Assembly: GCA_020831625.1 (NCBI GenBank)
Contig: JAFIGD010000031.1
Location: 1 to 61,448 of the forward strand
Direction: 5' to 3'
Length of the DNA stretch: 61,448 bases
Source: Verrucomicrobiota bacterium
GTDB taxonomy: Bacteria; Verrucomicrobiota; Kiritimatiellia; SS1-B-03-39; UBA6053
Each line of letters begins with the position of its first letter. Position 1 is the first letter of the stretch. The notes beneath the pieces are model-generated. The model saw nothing but the letters and a program-made list of their open reading frames with translations. It made no database searches and was not told the origin of the DNA. Both the position numbers and the translations under genes were made by a program. Shown here piece after piece: positions 35,327-44,292 of this stretch.

Positions 35327-36541
35327 ATGTCCGAACTCGTCCAACTTGACATCTCCGGCCGCGACCGCCCCGGCATCACCGTCGCCCTCACCGAGGTCCT
35401 CGCCCGCCACGGCGTGACCGTGCTGGACATGGGGCAGTCGGTCATCCACAACACCCTCGCCCTGGGCATGCTCATCGAAGTGCCCGACGAGACCTCCTCC
35501 CCCGTGTTCAAAGAACTCCTCTTCGCCGCCCACGGACTGGGCATGGAGCTTCGGTTCACCCCCATCGACCCCGACGAGTACGAAAACTGGGTTCTGGCCC
35601 AGGGCCAGCCGCGCCATATCCTCACCCTCCTCGGCCGCAGCATCACCGCCGGACACATCGCCCGCGTCTCCGCCATTGTCGCCCGGCACGGACTCAACAT
35701 CGAACAAATCACCCGGCTCTCCGGGCGCATCTCGCGCAAAGCCCCCGCCACGCCCCAGCACGCCAGCATTGAAATCTGGCTCAAAGGCCCCGTGGAGGAT
35801 CTCAGCACCCTCCACAGCGACCTGCTAGCCCTCGGCAGCGAACTCGATCTCGACCTCGCCGTTCAGGAGGACGACATCTTCCGCCGCAACCGCCGTCTCG
35901 TCTGCTTCGACATGGACTCCACCCTCATTCAGGCCGAGGTCATCGATGTCCTCGCCGACGCCGCCGGGGTCGGCCCACAGGTCGCCGCCATCACCGAAGC
36001 CGCCATGCGCGGCGAACTCGATTTCACCGAAAGCTTTAAAAAACGCCTCGCCCTCCTCAAGGGACTCGACGCCTCGGTGCTCCCCGGACTCGCCGCCGCG
36101 CTCCCGGTCACCCCCGGTGCCGAAAAGCTCATCACCACCCTCAAACGCCTCGGCTACCGCGTCGCCATTCTCTCCGGCGGCTTCGACTACTTCGCCAAGG
36201 ATCTGCAGGTCCGCCTGGGCATCGACGAAGTGCACGCCAACCATCTCGAAATCGTTGACGGCAAACTCACCGGAAAGATCAAAGGCGCGGTGGTCGACGG
36301 CCCCCGCAAGGCCGAGCTTCTCCGCGACATCGCCCGCCGCGAGGGATTCCGGCTCGAGCAGACCATCGCCGTCGGTGACGGCGCCAACGATCTCCCCATG
36401 CTCTCCATCGCCGGACTCGGCATCGCCTACCGCGCCAAGCCCCTCGTCGTGAAACGCGCCCGCCACGCCCTCGGAAATGTCGGACTCGACGGCATTCTGT
36501 ATTTGCTCGGAATGCGCGACCGCGATATAACTGCACTCTAA
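35327..36541 (+). CDS. serB: Phosphoserine phosphatase with N-terminal ACT domains
   Basis: A 404-aa protein. Two ACT-like domains occupy residues 1-175 (LDISGRDRPGITVALTEVLA at the start). The HAD phosphatase follows: FDMDSTLIQAEVID (about 195-208, nucleophile Asp), ILSGGFDYFA (motif II), and VGDGANDLPML (about 348-358, motif IV). It makes serine from 3-phosphoserine. The two-ACT design suits amino-acid feedback control. It starts 24 nt after the agarase-like gene and its stop overlaps the next start (TAATG). Confidence 0.95.
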   Translation: MSELVQLDISGRDRPGITVALTEVLARHGVTVLDMGQSVIHNTLALGMLIEVPDETSSPVFKELLFAAHGLGMELRFTPIDPDEYENWVLAQGQPRHILTLLGRSITAGHIARVSAIVARHGLNIEQITRLSGRISRKAPATPQHASIEIWLKGPVEDLSTLHSDLLALGSELDLDLAVQEDDIFRRNRRLVCFDMDSTLIQAEVIDVLADAAGVGPQVAAITEAAMRGELDFTESFKKRLALLKGLDASVLPGLAAALPVTPGAEKLITTLKRLGYRVAILSGGFDYFAKDLQVRLGIDEVHANHLEIVDGKLTGKIKGAVVDGPRKAELLRDIARREGFRLEQTIAVGDGANDLPMLSIAGLGIAYRAKPLVVKRARHALGNVGLDGILYLLGMRDRDITAL

Positions 36542-37548
36542 TGATGAAAACCGTAAACTTCGCCATCCTCGGATACGGACGCGTCGCACCCACCCACCGC
36601 GACGCGATCCTGTCCCTCGCCCCCGAAGCCCGCATCGCCGCCGTCTGCGACCGCGATCCCGCCGCCCTCGACGCCGCGGAATCCGATCTTCAGACGACCA
36701 AAGGCGGGGTAAACCTCTATTCAGATCTCAACGATCTCCTCGCCAATCCGGACATCGACGTCGTCTCCGTCTGCACCCCCTCCGGTCTGCACGCCGAATA
36801 CGGCATCGCCGCCGCCAGGGCCGGCAAGCACGTGCTGGTGGAAAAGCCCATGGACGTGACCCTCCCCGCCGCCGAGGCGCTGGTTCAAGCCTGCGCGGAA
36901 AACCAGGTCCACCTCTTCCCCGTCTACCAGAACCGGCTCAACTCCACCATCCGGCTCCTCAAAGCCGCGGTGGACAAAGGCCGCTTCGGCAAAATCTTCG
37001 CGATCAACAGCACCGTCATCTGGCGGCGGACGCAGGACTATTACGACTCCGCCCCCTGGCGCGGCACCCGCGCCATGGACGGCGGCGCCTTCATGAATCA
37101 GGGCATTCATTTCCTCGACGCCATGCGCCACATCGGCGGCGAAATCACCGACGTTCAATCCACCCTCGCCACGCTGGGACGGAGCATCGAATGCGAGGAC
37201 ACCGGCTCGGCGCTCTTCCGCTTCAAATCCGGAGCCCTCGGCAATCTCTTCGTCACCATGCTCGGATTCAACGACCGCGAGGGCTCCCTCACCGTCATCG
37301 GCGAAAAAGGCCAGGTGAAAATCGGCGGCGTCGCCCTCAACACCATAGAGGAATGGTCCTTCGCCGAACCCGACCCCGGACAGGACGCCCTCGCCCGCGA
37401 TTCCGATTATCATACCGCCAGCGTCTATGGAAACGGACATAAAGCCTTTTACCGTCAGACCCTCGACACCCTCCAGTCCGGGACCCCGCCCGTAGACGCC
37501 ACCCCCGAGCTCGATTCGCTGAAGATTCTCCTGAAGCTGTACGCTTAG
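36541..37548 (+). CDS. Gfo/Idh/MocA-family oxidoreductase
   Basis: A 335-aa NAD(P)-dependent oxidoreductase. FAILGYGRVAPTH (about 6-18) is the Rossmann motif, HVLVEKPMDVTLPAAEALV (about 98-116) contains the EKP signature, and GGAFMNQGIHFLDAMRHIGG (about 181-200) has the conserved catalytic His region. Substrates in this family are sugars or cyclitols; the specific one is unknown. A second in-frame ATG follows directly (36544). In sugar-nucleotide pathways close relatives oxidise UDP-GlcNAcA-like substrates, so that is an alternative. Confidence 0.9.
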   Translation: MMKTVNFAILGYGRVAPTHRDAILSLAPEARIAAVCDRDPAALDAAESDLQTTKGGVNLYSDLNDLLANPDIDVVSVCTPSGLHAEYGIAAARAGKHVLVEKPMDVTLPAAEALVQACAENQVHLFPVYQNRLNSTIRLLKAAVDKGRFGKIFAINSTVIWRRTQDYYDSAPWRGTRAMDGGAFMNQGIHFLDAMRHIGGEITDVQSTLATLGRSIECEDTGSALFRFKSGALGNLFVTMLGFNDREGSLTVIGEKGQVKIGGVALNTIEEWSFAEPDPGQDALARDSDYHTASVYGNGHKAFYRQTLDTLQSGTPPVDATPELDSLKILLKLYA

Positions 37549-37762
37549 CCGGCCCCGGTACCCCACAAAGGCCTCTTGGCAGACCGTTCATAAAAAAAAG
37601 GTCCAATTGATTCGCGTCCGCCGCGCGGTGCAGCACAAAGAAGCGGACAGCACCCGGCCCTGGGTGCCCCCCCCGTCATCCGACCATCGACCGCCAAGTT
37701 AACTGTTGTGCAAAAAAGCCCTGCATTAACATGTATTCAGCCTTCTCGGAAATAGGACGGGC
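37549..37762. other. Intergenic region upstream of the GH39-like gene
   Basis: 214 bp with an A-run (37591-37598) and an AT-richer stretch before the next gene (37700-37740). No convincing -35/-10 pair, terminator or small gene was found. Confidence 0.4.
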
Positions 37763-39385
37763 GTGTATTCCAAAGCAGAATCATCACCTGCCTTAACCGC
37801 ACCCGGAGACAAAATCGTTATGACTCTTAAAGCCACCCTCCCCCCTCTCACGCACGCCTGGAAAGGATGCATCTGTCAGGGCACCGCCACGGAAATTCTC
37901 CGCGCCGATGTTCAGGAGCATCTTCGCTTCCTCCAGAAAGAACTCGGATACAAAGCCATTCGCTTTCATGCCTCCTATCACGATGACCTCGGAGTGGTGG
38001 AGCGGGCCGCGGACGGTTCGCTGGTGTTTAACTGGGCACTGGTCGACAAGGTCTACGATGTGCTGGTCGAATTGGGCTTTGATCCCGTCGTGGAACTCAA
38101 CCCCATGCCGACCTGCATGGCCTCGGGAGACAAAACCTTCTTCTATTATAAAATGAACGTCACCCCCCCGAAGCTCATGGCGGAATGGGAGGAGCTGGTC
38201 ACGGCCACCGCCTGCCATTTTATCGAACGCTACGGCATGAACCGGGTGCGGCGCTGGAAATTCGAGGTCTGGAACGAGCCCAATTTGCACGGACAGTTCT
38301 GGTCGGGCACCCGGGAGGAGTATTTCGAACTCTATGCCGCCAGCGCCCGGGCGATCAAAGGCGTGCATCCCGATCTGCTCATCGGCGGACCCGCCTCCGC
38401 CGGGGGCGAAATGGTGCTGCCCCTGGCCCTCTGGTGCCGGGACCGCCAGGTGCCCATTGATTTTTTCAGCTATCATTATTATCCCATGGGAGAGTACAGC
38501 ATCTACGCCTGGCGCAAGGGTTCCCCTCATGCCCCCGGAATGAATTTCGCCGATGAGTTCCGTAAAATCCGCGCCGCCGTAACCGAAGAAGGCTTCGGGG
38601 ACATTCCCCACATCATCACCGAGTGGAACATCCAGCATTGCGGTCCCAACGGCAAAGCCAAGTGGGTGGGCGGCGATGACGTGGTGCGCCTCTTCGGCTG
38701 CGCCGCCGTGCTCCATCACAACCTCCACGCCGAACCGCACGTGGATGTCCTGGGCTACTGGACCGCCTCCGATGTCATGCACGAGGCCCGCGTCACCCAC
38801 CGGCGCTACGACAACCGCAATCAGTACTACGGCATTCTCAACCTCGCCGGCGAACCCAAACCCGCCTTCCACGCCTTCAGCTTCCTGAACCGCCTCAACG
38901 GTCCCCGCTACGACATCCCCTGTCCCGGTAAACCCGCGCTGGCGGATTGGATCATCACCGATGAAACCGTCACCACCCGGGCCCTGCTCTGGAACTTTCA
39001 CATGCCGGAAATGGAAACCGAAACCTGGACCGGCTCCGTGGAGATTCCCCTCCCCGAACGGATGCGGGAGGCCCGGCAGGTGCGTCTGGCCACCGCTCTG
39101 GTCACCGAAGGCGCGGGCAGTGCCTGGGAAATCTGGAAGTCTCTGGGAAGTCCCGCCAGCCTGAGCCGGATCGATGAGGACGCCCTTCGCGCCGCCGCCC
39201 ATCCCCGCCACCGCTCGCGATACGTGGAGGTGGTCGATGGAAAAGCCGTCCTCACCTTCACCCTCCGCAGGGATGAAGTGCTCTTTGTCGAGGTTCTCCC
39301 CGCAGAAGCCTCCGTCGCCTTCGCCGACTCCGCCGAACTCGCCGCCCTCAACAAGGCTCTTGAATACCCCGGCGCGGTTGAGTGA
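37763..39385 (+). CDS. GH39-like beta-xylosidase-family protein
   Basis: A 540-aa intracellular (no signal peptide) clan GH-A hydrolase. IRFHASYHDDLGVV (about 68-81), RRWKFEVWNEPNLHGQFW (about 164-181, acid/base Glu in NEP) and IITEWNIQHCG (about 285-295, nucleophile Glu) match GH39. A C-terminal beta domain follows. Known GH39 enzymes act on xylosides, iduronides or related glycosides, so the substrate is open. I give the GTG at 37763 with AGGA 5 nt upstream; an ATG at 37820 with GGAG is an equally plausible start. Confidence 0.85.
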   Translation: MYSKAESSPALTAPGDKIVMTLKATLPPLTHAWKGCICQGTATEILRADVQEHLRFLQKELGYKAIRFHASYHDDLGVVERAADGSLVFNWALVDKVYDVLVELGFDPVVELNPMPTCMASGDKTFFYYKMNVTPPKLMAEWEELVTATACHFIERYGMNRVRRWKFEVWNEPNLHGQFWSGTREEYFELYAASARAIKGVHPDLLIGGPASAGGEMVLPLALWCRDRQVPIDFFSYHYYPMGEYSIYAWRKGSPHAPGMNFADEFRKIRAAVTEEGFGDIPHIITEWNIQHCGPNGKAKWVGGDDVVRLFGCAAVLHHNLHAEPHVDVLGYWTASDVMHEARVTHRRYDNRNQYYGILNLAGEPKPAFHAFSFLNRLNGPRYDIPCPGKPALADWIITDETVTTRALLWNFHMPEMETETWTGSVEIPLPERMREARQVRLATALVTEGAGSAWEIWKSLGSPASLSRIDEDALRAAAHPRHRSRYVEVVDGKAVLTFTLRRDEVLFVEVLPAEASVAFADSAELAALNKALEYPGAVE

Positions 39386-39389
39386 TCTC

Positions 39390-40583
39390 ATGATCCCCTA
39401 TTTCAAAAAAGCCACCCCGCTCACGATCGCCATGTGGGATTTCTCCTGGCTGCAAAGCCACCATCCCGGCGGTGCCTTCCAAGACCTCGAACGCTGTGTG
39501 ATCGAGGCCGCCGAACGCGGCTACAACACCCTGCGCGTGGATGTGTTCCCTCATTATTACCTTAAAGGCGAGCACACCTTTCCCGAACGCGGAACCAGCC
39601 GCCGCGTCACCTCCTGGGGCTTTGTGCGTCACCCTGGAGGCCTGACCGTCAACGTTCGCGACAACGTGATTGAACTCGCGGACCTCTGCCGCAAACACGG
39701 GCTTTGGCTCGGTCTGGACACCTGGAAATCTTTTGAAGTTCTCGGCAGCGAACTCATCCCCCCTGAACGCGAGGAGAGCGTCTGCCGCGCCTGGGCCGAC
39801 ACCTGGGTCAAGGCTCTGCGCCTCATGCGCGAAGACGGCGTTCTTGAACGCGCGGTCTGGGTGGCCCCGCTCAACGAGGTGCCGATTTTCCTCGGCAACC
39901 TCATTCAGCGGATTCGCGAATCGTCCGAAGAACTGAAGGAAATCGGCGACGGGGAAATCCGGTACCTTCGCCCCGATCACGACCCGCTCTACAAGGACCT
40001 CAACCTCTGGCTCGGCGAGGCCGTCAAAGCCGAAATCACCCGCGACGAAATCCCCCTGCTCTACTCCGGCGTGTGGGTCGAGAACTATCCCGCCCGCGTC
40101 CCCGCGATTTACGACGCCGTCGACGCCCACTTCATGCCCGACGCGCAGCTCACCGACGCCGACCGTGCCGCGCTCGAAAAAGCCGGCCCCGGAGCCTCCG
40201 GGTTCATGCTGCATCATCAACAGGAGCCCATCGACCTCGCCCTCTACAGCGCCGCCTGGGCGCGGGCCTGCCGCCGCAACTACGCCGCCATGCTCCAACA
40301 CGCCCGCGCGTTCTGCGAGACCACGCACAAGTCCCTCACCCTGCCCTGCGGCCACCGCTTCGCGGTCATCTGCACCGAAGCCTACGGCCCCTGCAACTTC
40401 CCCGACCTGCCCGAAGTCGACTGGACCTGGTACAAACACTACAACGCCGACGCCGCCCGGATCTTCGCACAGTTCCCCTGGTCCGGCCTCACCCTCTCCA
40501 ACCACGCCGAGCCGATCTTCTCCCTCTGGGGGGATGTGGATTGGCACTGCCGAAGCAACCACTATATCCTCGCGCAGTGCTGA
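39390..40583 (+). CDS. Cellulase-like (GH5-type fold) family protein
   Basis: A 397-aa protein with a TIM-barrel glycosidase layout. IAMWDFSWLQSHHPGGAF (about 13-30), YNTLRVDVFPHYYLKGEH, VAPLNEVPIF (about 169, candidate acid/base Glu), and ICTEAYGPCNFPDLP (about 329, candidate nucleophile Glu) are the key blocks. There is no signal peptide. It starts 4 nt after the GH39-like gene, so the two probably act on the same imported oligosaccharide. The ATG at 39390 is chosen; the frame upstream is inside the GH39-like gene. Confidence 0.8.
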   Translation: MIPYFKKATPLTIAMWDFSWLQSHHPGGAFQDLERCVIEAAERGYNTLRVDVFPHYYLKGEHTFPERGTSRRVTSWGFVRHPGGLTVNVRDNVIELADLCRKHGLWLGLDTWKSFEVLGSELIPPEREESVCRAWADTWVKALRLMREDGVLERAVWVAPLNEVPIFLGNLIQRIRESSEELKEIGDGEIRYLRPDHDPLYKDLNLWLGEAVKAEITRDEIPLLYSGVWVENYPARVPAIYDAVDAHFMPDAQLTDADRAALEKAGPGASGFMLHHQQEPIDLALYSAAWARACRRNYAAMLQHARAFCETTHKSLTLPCGHRFAVICTEAYGPCNFPDLPEVDWTWYKHYNADAARIFAQFPWSGLTLSNHAEPIFSLWGDVDWHCRSNHYILAQC

Positions 40584-40604
40584 TCCCGGCGCCTCTATGA
40601 CGAT

Positions 40605-42092
40605 TCAGTCGTACTCCGGTAAAAACGCCTTTTGCGCCTCGAACATCTCCAGCGTCATTTCCCGGATTTGTGCGGGCGTGCACACCGCCGCCGTCAGCGG
40701 ATCCAGCATCAGCGCATGCACCGCCGTCTCCACGCTCCGGTGAATCGCCGCCTCCGCCGCCAGTCCGAACATCGCCAGGTTCGACGCGCAAAGACCCGCC
40801 ATCTGCGGCGGCAAGGCCCCGTACCGCGTCGGGTGCACCCCGTTGCCGTCCACCAGACAGGCGACCTCGACTGACTGGTCCGCGGGCAGATTGCTGATCA
40901 GCAGGCCCTGCCCGGATCTCGGCTGGTTCATCACGTTCCCGTGAATCCGGTACGGCGTGTTCTTCTCGCGCGCCTCGATGATCCACGACGCGTATTCCCA
41001 GCTCCGCTCCCAGTCCATCGCCTGCTCCCCTTTCAAAATTGCCGTCCGCTGATTGTCCTGATGCTTCCGCCAGTCCGGCCAGTTCGTCGCATAAAACCGC
41101 GAGCCCCCGTCATAGCCGCAGCGCAGCAGTTTCCGTCCCGCCTCCGACTTCCGGTAGTAAGGCAGATACTCCGACAAATGCCCGGAACTTTCGGTAATAA
41201 ACGCCCCGAAATTCAGACACATGTCTTTGCGGATCAAATCGTGGTGATGTTCCGGCATCCCGTCCGGGCGCGGCCCCGGCCAGGTCGACAGCCACTCCGC
41301 ATCCACCGTGCCGGCGTCCACTTCCGCCAGGGATTTTTTGATCTGCGCCGCGAAATCCTTTTTCAGTTTCGGATACAGATCCTTCCCCTTGTGCGCCAAA
41401 GTCGTGAACCAGGCCAGATGATTGATCCCCGCGCATTCCCACTCCAGCTCCTCATAAGGAATTCCCGCATAGCGGGCCAGCAGATTGCTCGTGCCCTGCA
41501 CACTGTGGCACAACCCCACAACCTCCATCGAACTCGCCCGCCCCGCGGCGGTGCACAGCATCGACATCGGATTCGTGTAATTCAACACCAGCGCCTTCGG
41601 GCACAATTCCTCGCAATCCTTCAGAATCCCCAGCCAGGCCGGAATCGTCCGCAGAGCCTTGAACAGCCCCCCCGGTCCGATCGTGTCCCCGATGCACTGA
41701 TCCACCCCGTACTTCAACGGAATGTCATTATCCATCTCCACACAGGCCGCCCCGCTCACCTCAATACAGTTGATCACATAATCACTCCCCTTCAGCACCT
41801 TGCGCCGGTCCGTCGACGCCGTTACCTTCCATTCCGTTCCCTTCACCAGTTCCCGCACCATTTTCGCCGTCAATTTCAGCCGCCGCTCATCAAGATCCAC
41901 CAAAGCGAAGGTGCCGCCCGCCTGACCCGGCGTTTTCATGATATCATTCAGCACCCGCGGGGTGAAAAAACTCCCCGCCCCCATAAACGCCACTTTGATT
42001 TTACGCGAAAACACCCCCGGCAAGCCCTTCTCCCGGGCGTCCTGTGTGTGATCCGCATGTCCCGCTTTCGATGATTTTTTTGCTGCCGCCAT
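40605..42092 (-). CDS. GH4-family glycosidase (alpha-glucosidase / alpha-galacturonidase type)
   Basis: A 495-aa NAD- and metal-dependent glycosidase. VAFMGAGSFFTPRVLNDI (about 34-51) is the NAD-binding loop, NYTNPMSMLC the substrate loop, GLCHSVQG (about 192-199) the metal-binding Cys-His pair, and GINHLAWF the conserved His. These features rule out a classical retaining or inverting hydrolase. Family members act on 6-P-glucosides, galactosides, or galacturonides; the last would suit the uronate isomerase in the window. The ATG at 42092 has AGGAG about 8 nt upstream. Confidence 0.9.
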   Translation of the reverse strand: MAAAKKSSKAGHADHTQDAREKGLPGVFSRKIKVAFMGAGSFFTPRVLNDIMKTPGQAGGTFALVDLDERRLKLTAKMVRELVKGTEWKVTASTDRRKVLKGSDYVINCIEVSGAACVEMDNDIPLKYGVDQCIGDTIGPGGLFKALRTIPAWLGILKDCEELCPKALVLNYTNPMSMLCTAAGRASSMEVVGLCHSVQGTSNLLARYAGIPYEELEWECAGINHLAWFTTLAHKGKDLYPKLKKDFAAQIKKSLAEVDAGTVDAEWLSTWPGPRPDGMPEHHHDLIRKDMCLNFGAFITESSGHLSEYLPYYRKSEAGRKLLRCGYDGGSRFYATNWPDWRKHQDNQRTAILKGEQAMDWERSWEYASWIIEAREKNTPYRIHGNVMNQPRSGQGLLISNLPADQSVEVACLVDGNGVHPTRYGALPPQMAGLCASNLAMFGLAAEAAIHRSVETAVHALMLDPLTAAVCTPAQIREMTLEMFEAQKAFLPEYD

Positions 42093-42214
42093 GTGAAGTC
42101 TCCTGAACAATGATTAAAGGTTGATCTGACAATACGTGATATACTACCCGTTTGGATATGAAAAGATAAGACACATTTCTTGATTTTTACCCGTCATTTT
42201 GTGATATTAACCCC
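42093..42214. promoter_or_regulatory. Divergent promoter region between the GH4 and AraC-type genes
   Basis: AT-rich, in contrast to its neighbours. Toward AraC, TTGATT (42180-42185) and GATATT (42203-42208) lie 17 nt apart, placing transcription start almost on the ATG (possibly leaderless). Two GTGATAT copies (42137-42143 and 42201-42207) are candidate regulator half-sites. Confidence 0.4.
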
Positions 42215-43024
42215 ATGGCCGATTTTTCACCCTCCCTGACCGCCCTCCCCGATATCCGCCTCGCGCGGCGCGAAACCCATCCGGATCGATCCTATCAGTG
42301 GGACAACCAAACCCGAAAGCCCGACCGGGGCCTTGTCATCCAGCGCACCGTCTGCGGCAGTTGCGGATTCACCAAAGGGTCCGTCCACACCGAAGTCCTT
42401 CCCGATCAGGCCATGCTCTTCCGTCACGGCGAACACAGCCGCTACGGCATCACTCCGGACTCATCCCTCCCCTACGAAACCGAATACCTGGTCATGGACC
42501 CCGGGGGCGGCGTGGCCGAACTCTTTGAAGGTCTCCGCGCCCAGTACGGACCCGTTCTCCGCATGGAGGCCGACGGCACAGCCCGGCGGATTCTGCTGCA
42601 ACTGCTGATCGAATTTGAATCCAACCGCCCCTCCGACCGCATATCCCGGGCGGAATCCCTCTATCTTCTCCTGCTCAATCTCTTTCGCGAACAGGGACGC
42701 GACGCCCGCGGGAGAGATCCTGTGGCCTACGGCCGCCACCTCCTCGAAACCCGCTACCGCGAGCCCGGCAATCTCAAGGAATGGTGCGCGGAAATCGGCA
42801 TCAGCCGCGAACATTTCAGCCGGGAATTCACCGCCCGCTACCGGGAAACTCCGGCCGAATTCCTCAGGAACCTGCGCCTCAGCCACGCCCGGGGACTCCT
42901 CAACATCAGTACCCGCATGTCCCTCGAGGACGTCGCCGCCCTCAGCGGCTTCGCCTCCGTCCAAACCTTTCAGCGCGCCTACAAGCGCCGCTTCGGTCAT
43001 CCCGCCACCCGCACTAAACGTTAA
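42215..43024 (+). CDS. AraC-family transcriptional regulator
   Basis: A 269-aa regulator with an N-terminal cupin-like sensing domain (residues 1-160) and a C-terminal double HTH domain: LKEWCAEIGISREHFSREF (about 189-207) and LEDVAALSGFASVQTFQRAY (about 235-254). It is divergent from the GH4 gene, the usual arrangement for a local sugar regulator, so it probably responds to a sugar handled by the neighbouring glycosidases. The end overlaps the convergent AlkC-like gene by 11 nt. Confidence 0.92.
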   Translation: MADFSPSLTALPDIRLARRETHPDRSYQWDNQTRKPDRGLVIQRTVCGSCGFTKGSVHTEVLPDQAMLFRHGEHSRYGITPDSSLPYETEYLVMDPGGGVAELFEGLRAQYGPVLRMEADGTARRILLQLLIEFESNRPSDRISRAESLYLLLLNLFREQGRDARGRDPVAYGRHLLETRYREPGNLKEWCAEIGISREHFSREFTARYRETPAEFLRNLRLSHARGLLNISTRMSLEDVAALSGFASVQTFQRAYKRRFGHPATRTKR

Positions 43025-44150
43025 GATCCTCTTCAAGCCGCAACCGCGCCCTGCCTTTCCGACAGCCGTTGAGTTGAAGCTCAATAAAATGATCCCCCGG
43101 ATAGAGCGCCCGGACAGACGAGGGGCGGAAAAACGGAAGGGTTTTGCGCAGCGTCCGTTTTTCGCCGGGCGCCAGCGTCAGGGTCGTCCATTTGAACACC
43201 TTTTCCCGAAGCGCTCCGTTTTTTCCCGGAAACGAAACCACAAGATCCAACAGCAGCGCCTGCGGAGCCGCGGCGGCATTGGACAGTCCGGCCTCCAGCG
43301 TCACCGTCTCCCCGATTCGACAGCTGTCCCTCTCCAGTTTCGGTACCGCCTTCACCGGCGGGTCCGTCTGATATCCCATCAGCGCCAAAGCCCGCGGATG
43401 CCCGTCTTTGATCAAACTGCGCAACCCGTGACGGATGATCCATTGCCGGGCCTCCCCCGCGTCCTGTTGCCAGACCTCACACCGGTCCAGCACCAACTCC
43501 GGATGATCCTTGGCGATGTCGTTGATGCAATTCGCCACCGATTTGCGCACATACAGGCTGGAATCGTCCTTCAACGCCTCCAGAATCGGCCAAAGAGGCG
43601 AAGGATCCCGCACCAGCGCGTGCAGGCGGTTCCCCCACGGGAGCCGGGGCCGAATCCCCTCCGAACACCAGCGGCGCACATGGGGACTTGCATGAGACGT
43701 CAGCTTCAACAATGCCGCGAACGTCTCCGTTGGCCGATGCTCCACAAACGGCCGCACCGCGAATTCGGAACTGAAGCGCTGCGTCAACGCAATCATCGCC
43801 CGGAACGCGGCGTCAAACTCCGCCAGCCCGCGTTCGGCGATGAAATGCCCCAGCGGCCATTGCAGCCAGCCGTCATTCATCGGCTCGTTGTCCGGATTCA
43901 CCGGCGGCAAACTTCGGGTCAAAATCGCCAGCGCTTCAGAAAGATCATCCGGCAGACATTCCCCCAGCGCGGCGGCGAACTGATGCACCCGCCCGTGAAA
44001 CTCCAGCCCCTCGAGCCCGCGCGCCGCCCGTTTTTCAAACCGCTTCAACGGAAACTCCGCCCACGCGGCCCGCATCTGCACCCCCAAACGATGCGCCGCA
44101 TCTGCATCAAACCAGTCTTTAAAGGCTTTTCTTTCGGTGTTCGTGCTCAT
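43014..44150 (-). CDS. AlkC-like HEAT-repeat DNA alkylation repair protein with C-terminal Ig-like domain
   Basis: A 378-aa protein. Residues 1-260 are helical HEAT-like repeats with features of the AlkC/AlkD superfamily (FKDWFDADAAHRLGVQM; PHVRRWCSEGIRPRLPW; VRKSVANCINDIAKDHP). Residues 270-378 are beta-rich, with KLERDSCRIGETVTLEAGL and APGEKRTLRKTLPFF, and look like an Ig-type domain, as seen in AlkC. AlkC excises N3-alkylated bases without base flipping. It stands alone in the window, convergent with araC. Confidence 0.85.
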   Translation of the reverse strand: MSTNTERKAFKDWFDADAAHRLGVQMRAAWAEFPLKRFEKRAARGLEGLEFHGRVHQFAAALGECLPDDLSEALAILTRSLPPVNPDNEPMNDGWLQWPLGHFIAERGLAEFDAAFRAMIALTQRFSSEFAVRPFVEHRPTETFAALLKLTSHASPHVRRWCSEGIRPRLPWGNRLHALVRDPSPLWPILEALKDDSSLYVRKSVANCINDIAKDHPELVLDRCEVWQQDAGEARQWIIRHGLRSLIKDGHPRALALMGYQTDPPVKAVPKLERDSCRIGETVTLEAGLSNAAAAPQALLLDLVVSFPGKNGALREKVFKWTTLTLAPGEKRTLRKTLPFFRPSSVRALYPGDHFIELQLNGCRKGRARLRLEEDLNV

Positions 44151-44292
44151 GACATACCCCTTTCACAACATCATCGAAAAGTAACCCCAAAAAATGCAAA
44201 ACAGGAGGCCTTTTTTCAGGATCATCCTCCGCTCCGGCCGCAAAAATCTCTTCAGGGTTGCGTGCGCGGAATTTATTGATAATAGCATCTCA

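Noticed and set aside
32738-35815. 1025-aa minus-strand frame opposite the agarase-like gene and serB
   Set aside because: It spans two well-supported plus-strand genes and has the Gly/Val/Ala/Glu-rich composition of an antisense shadow.
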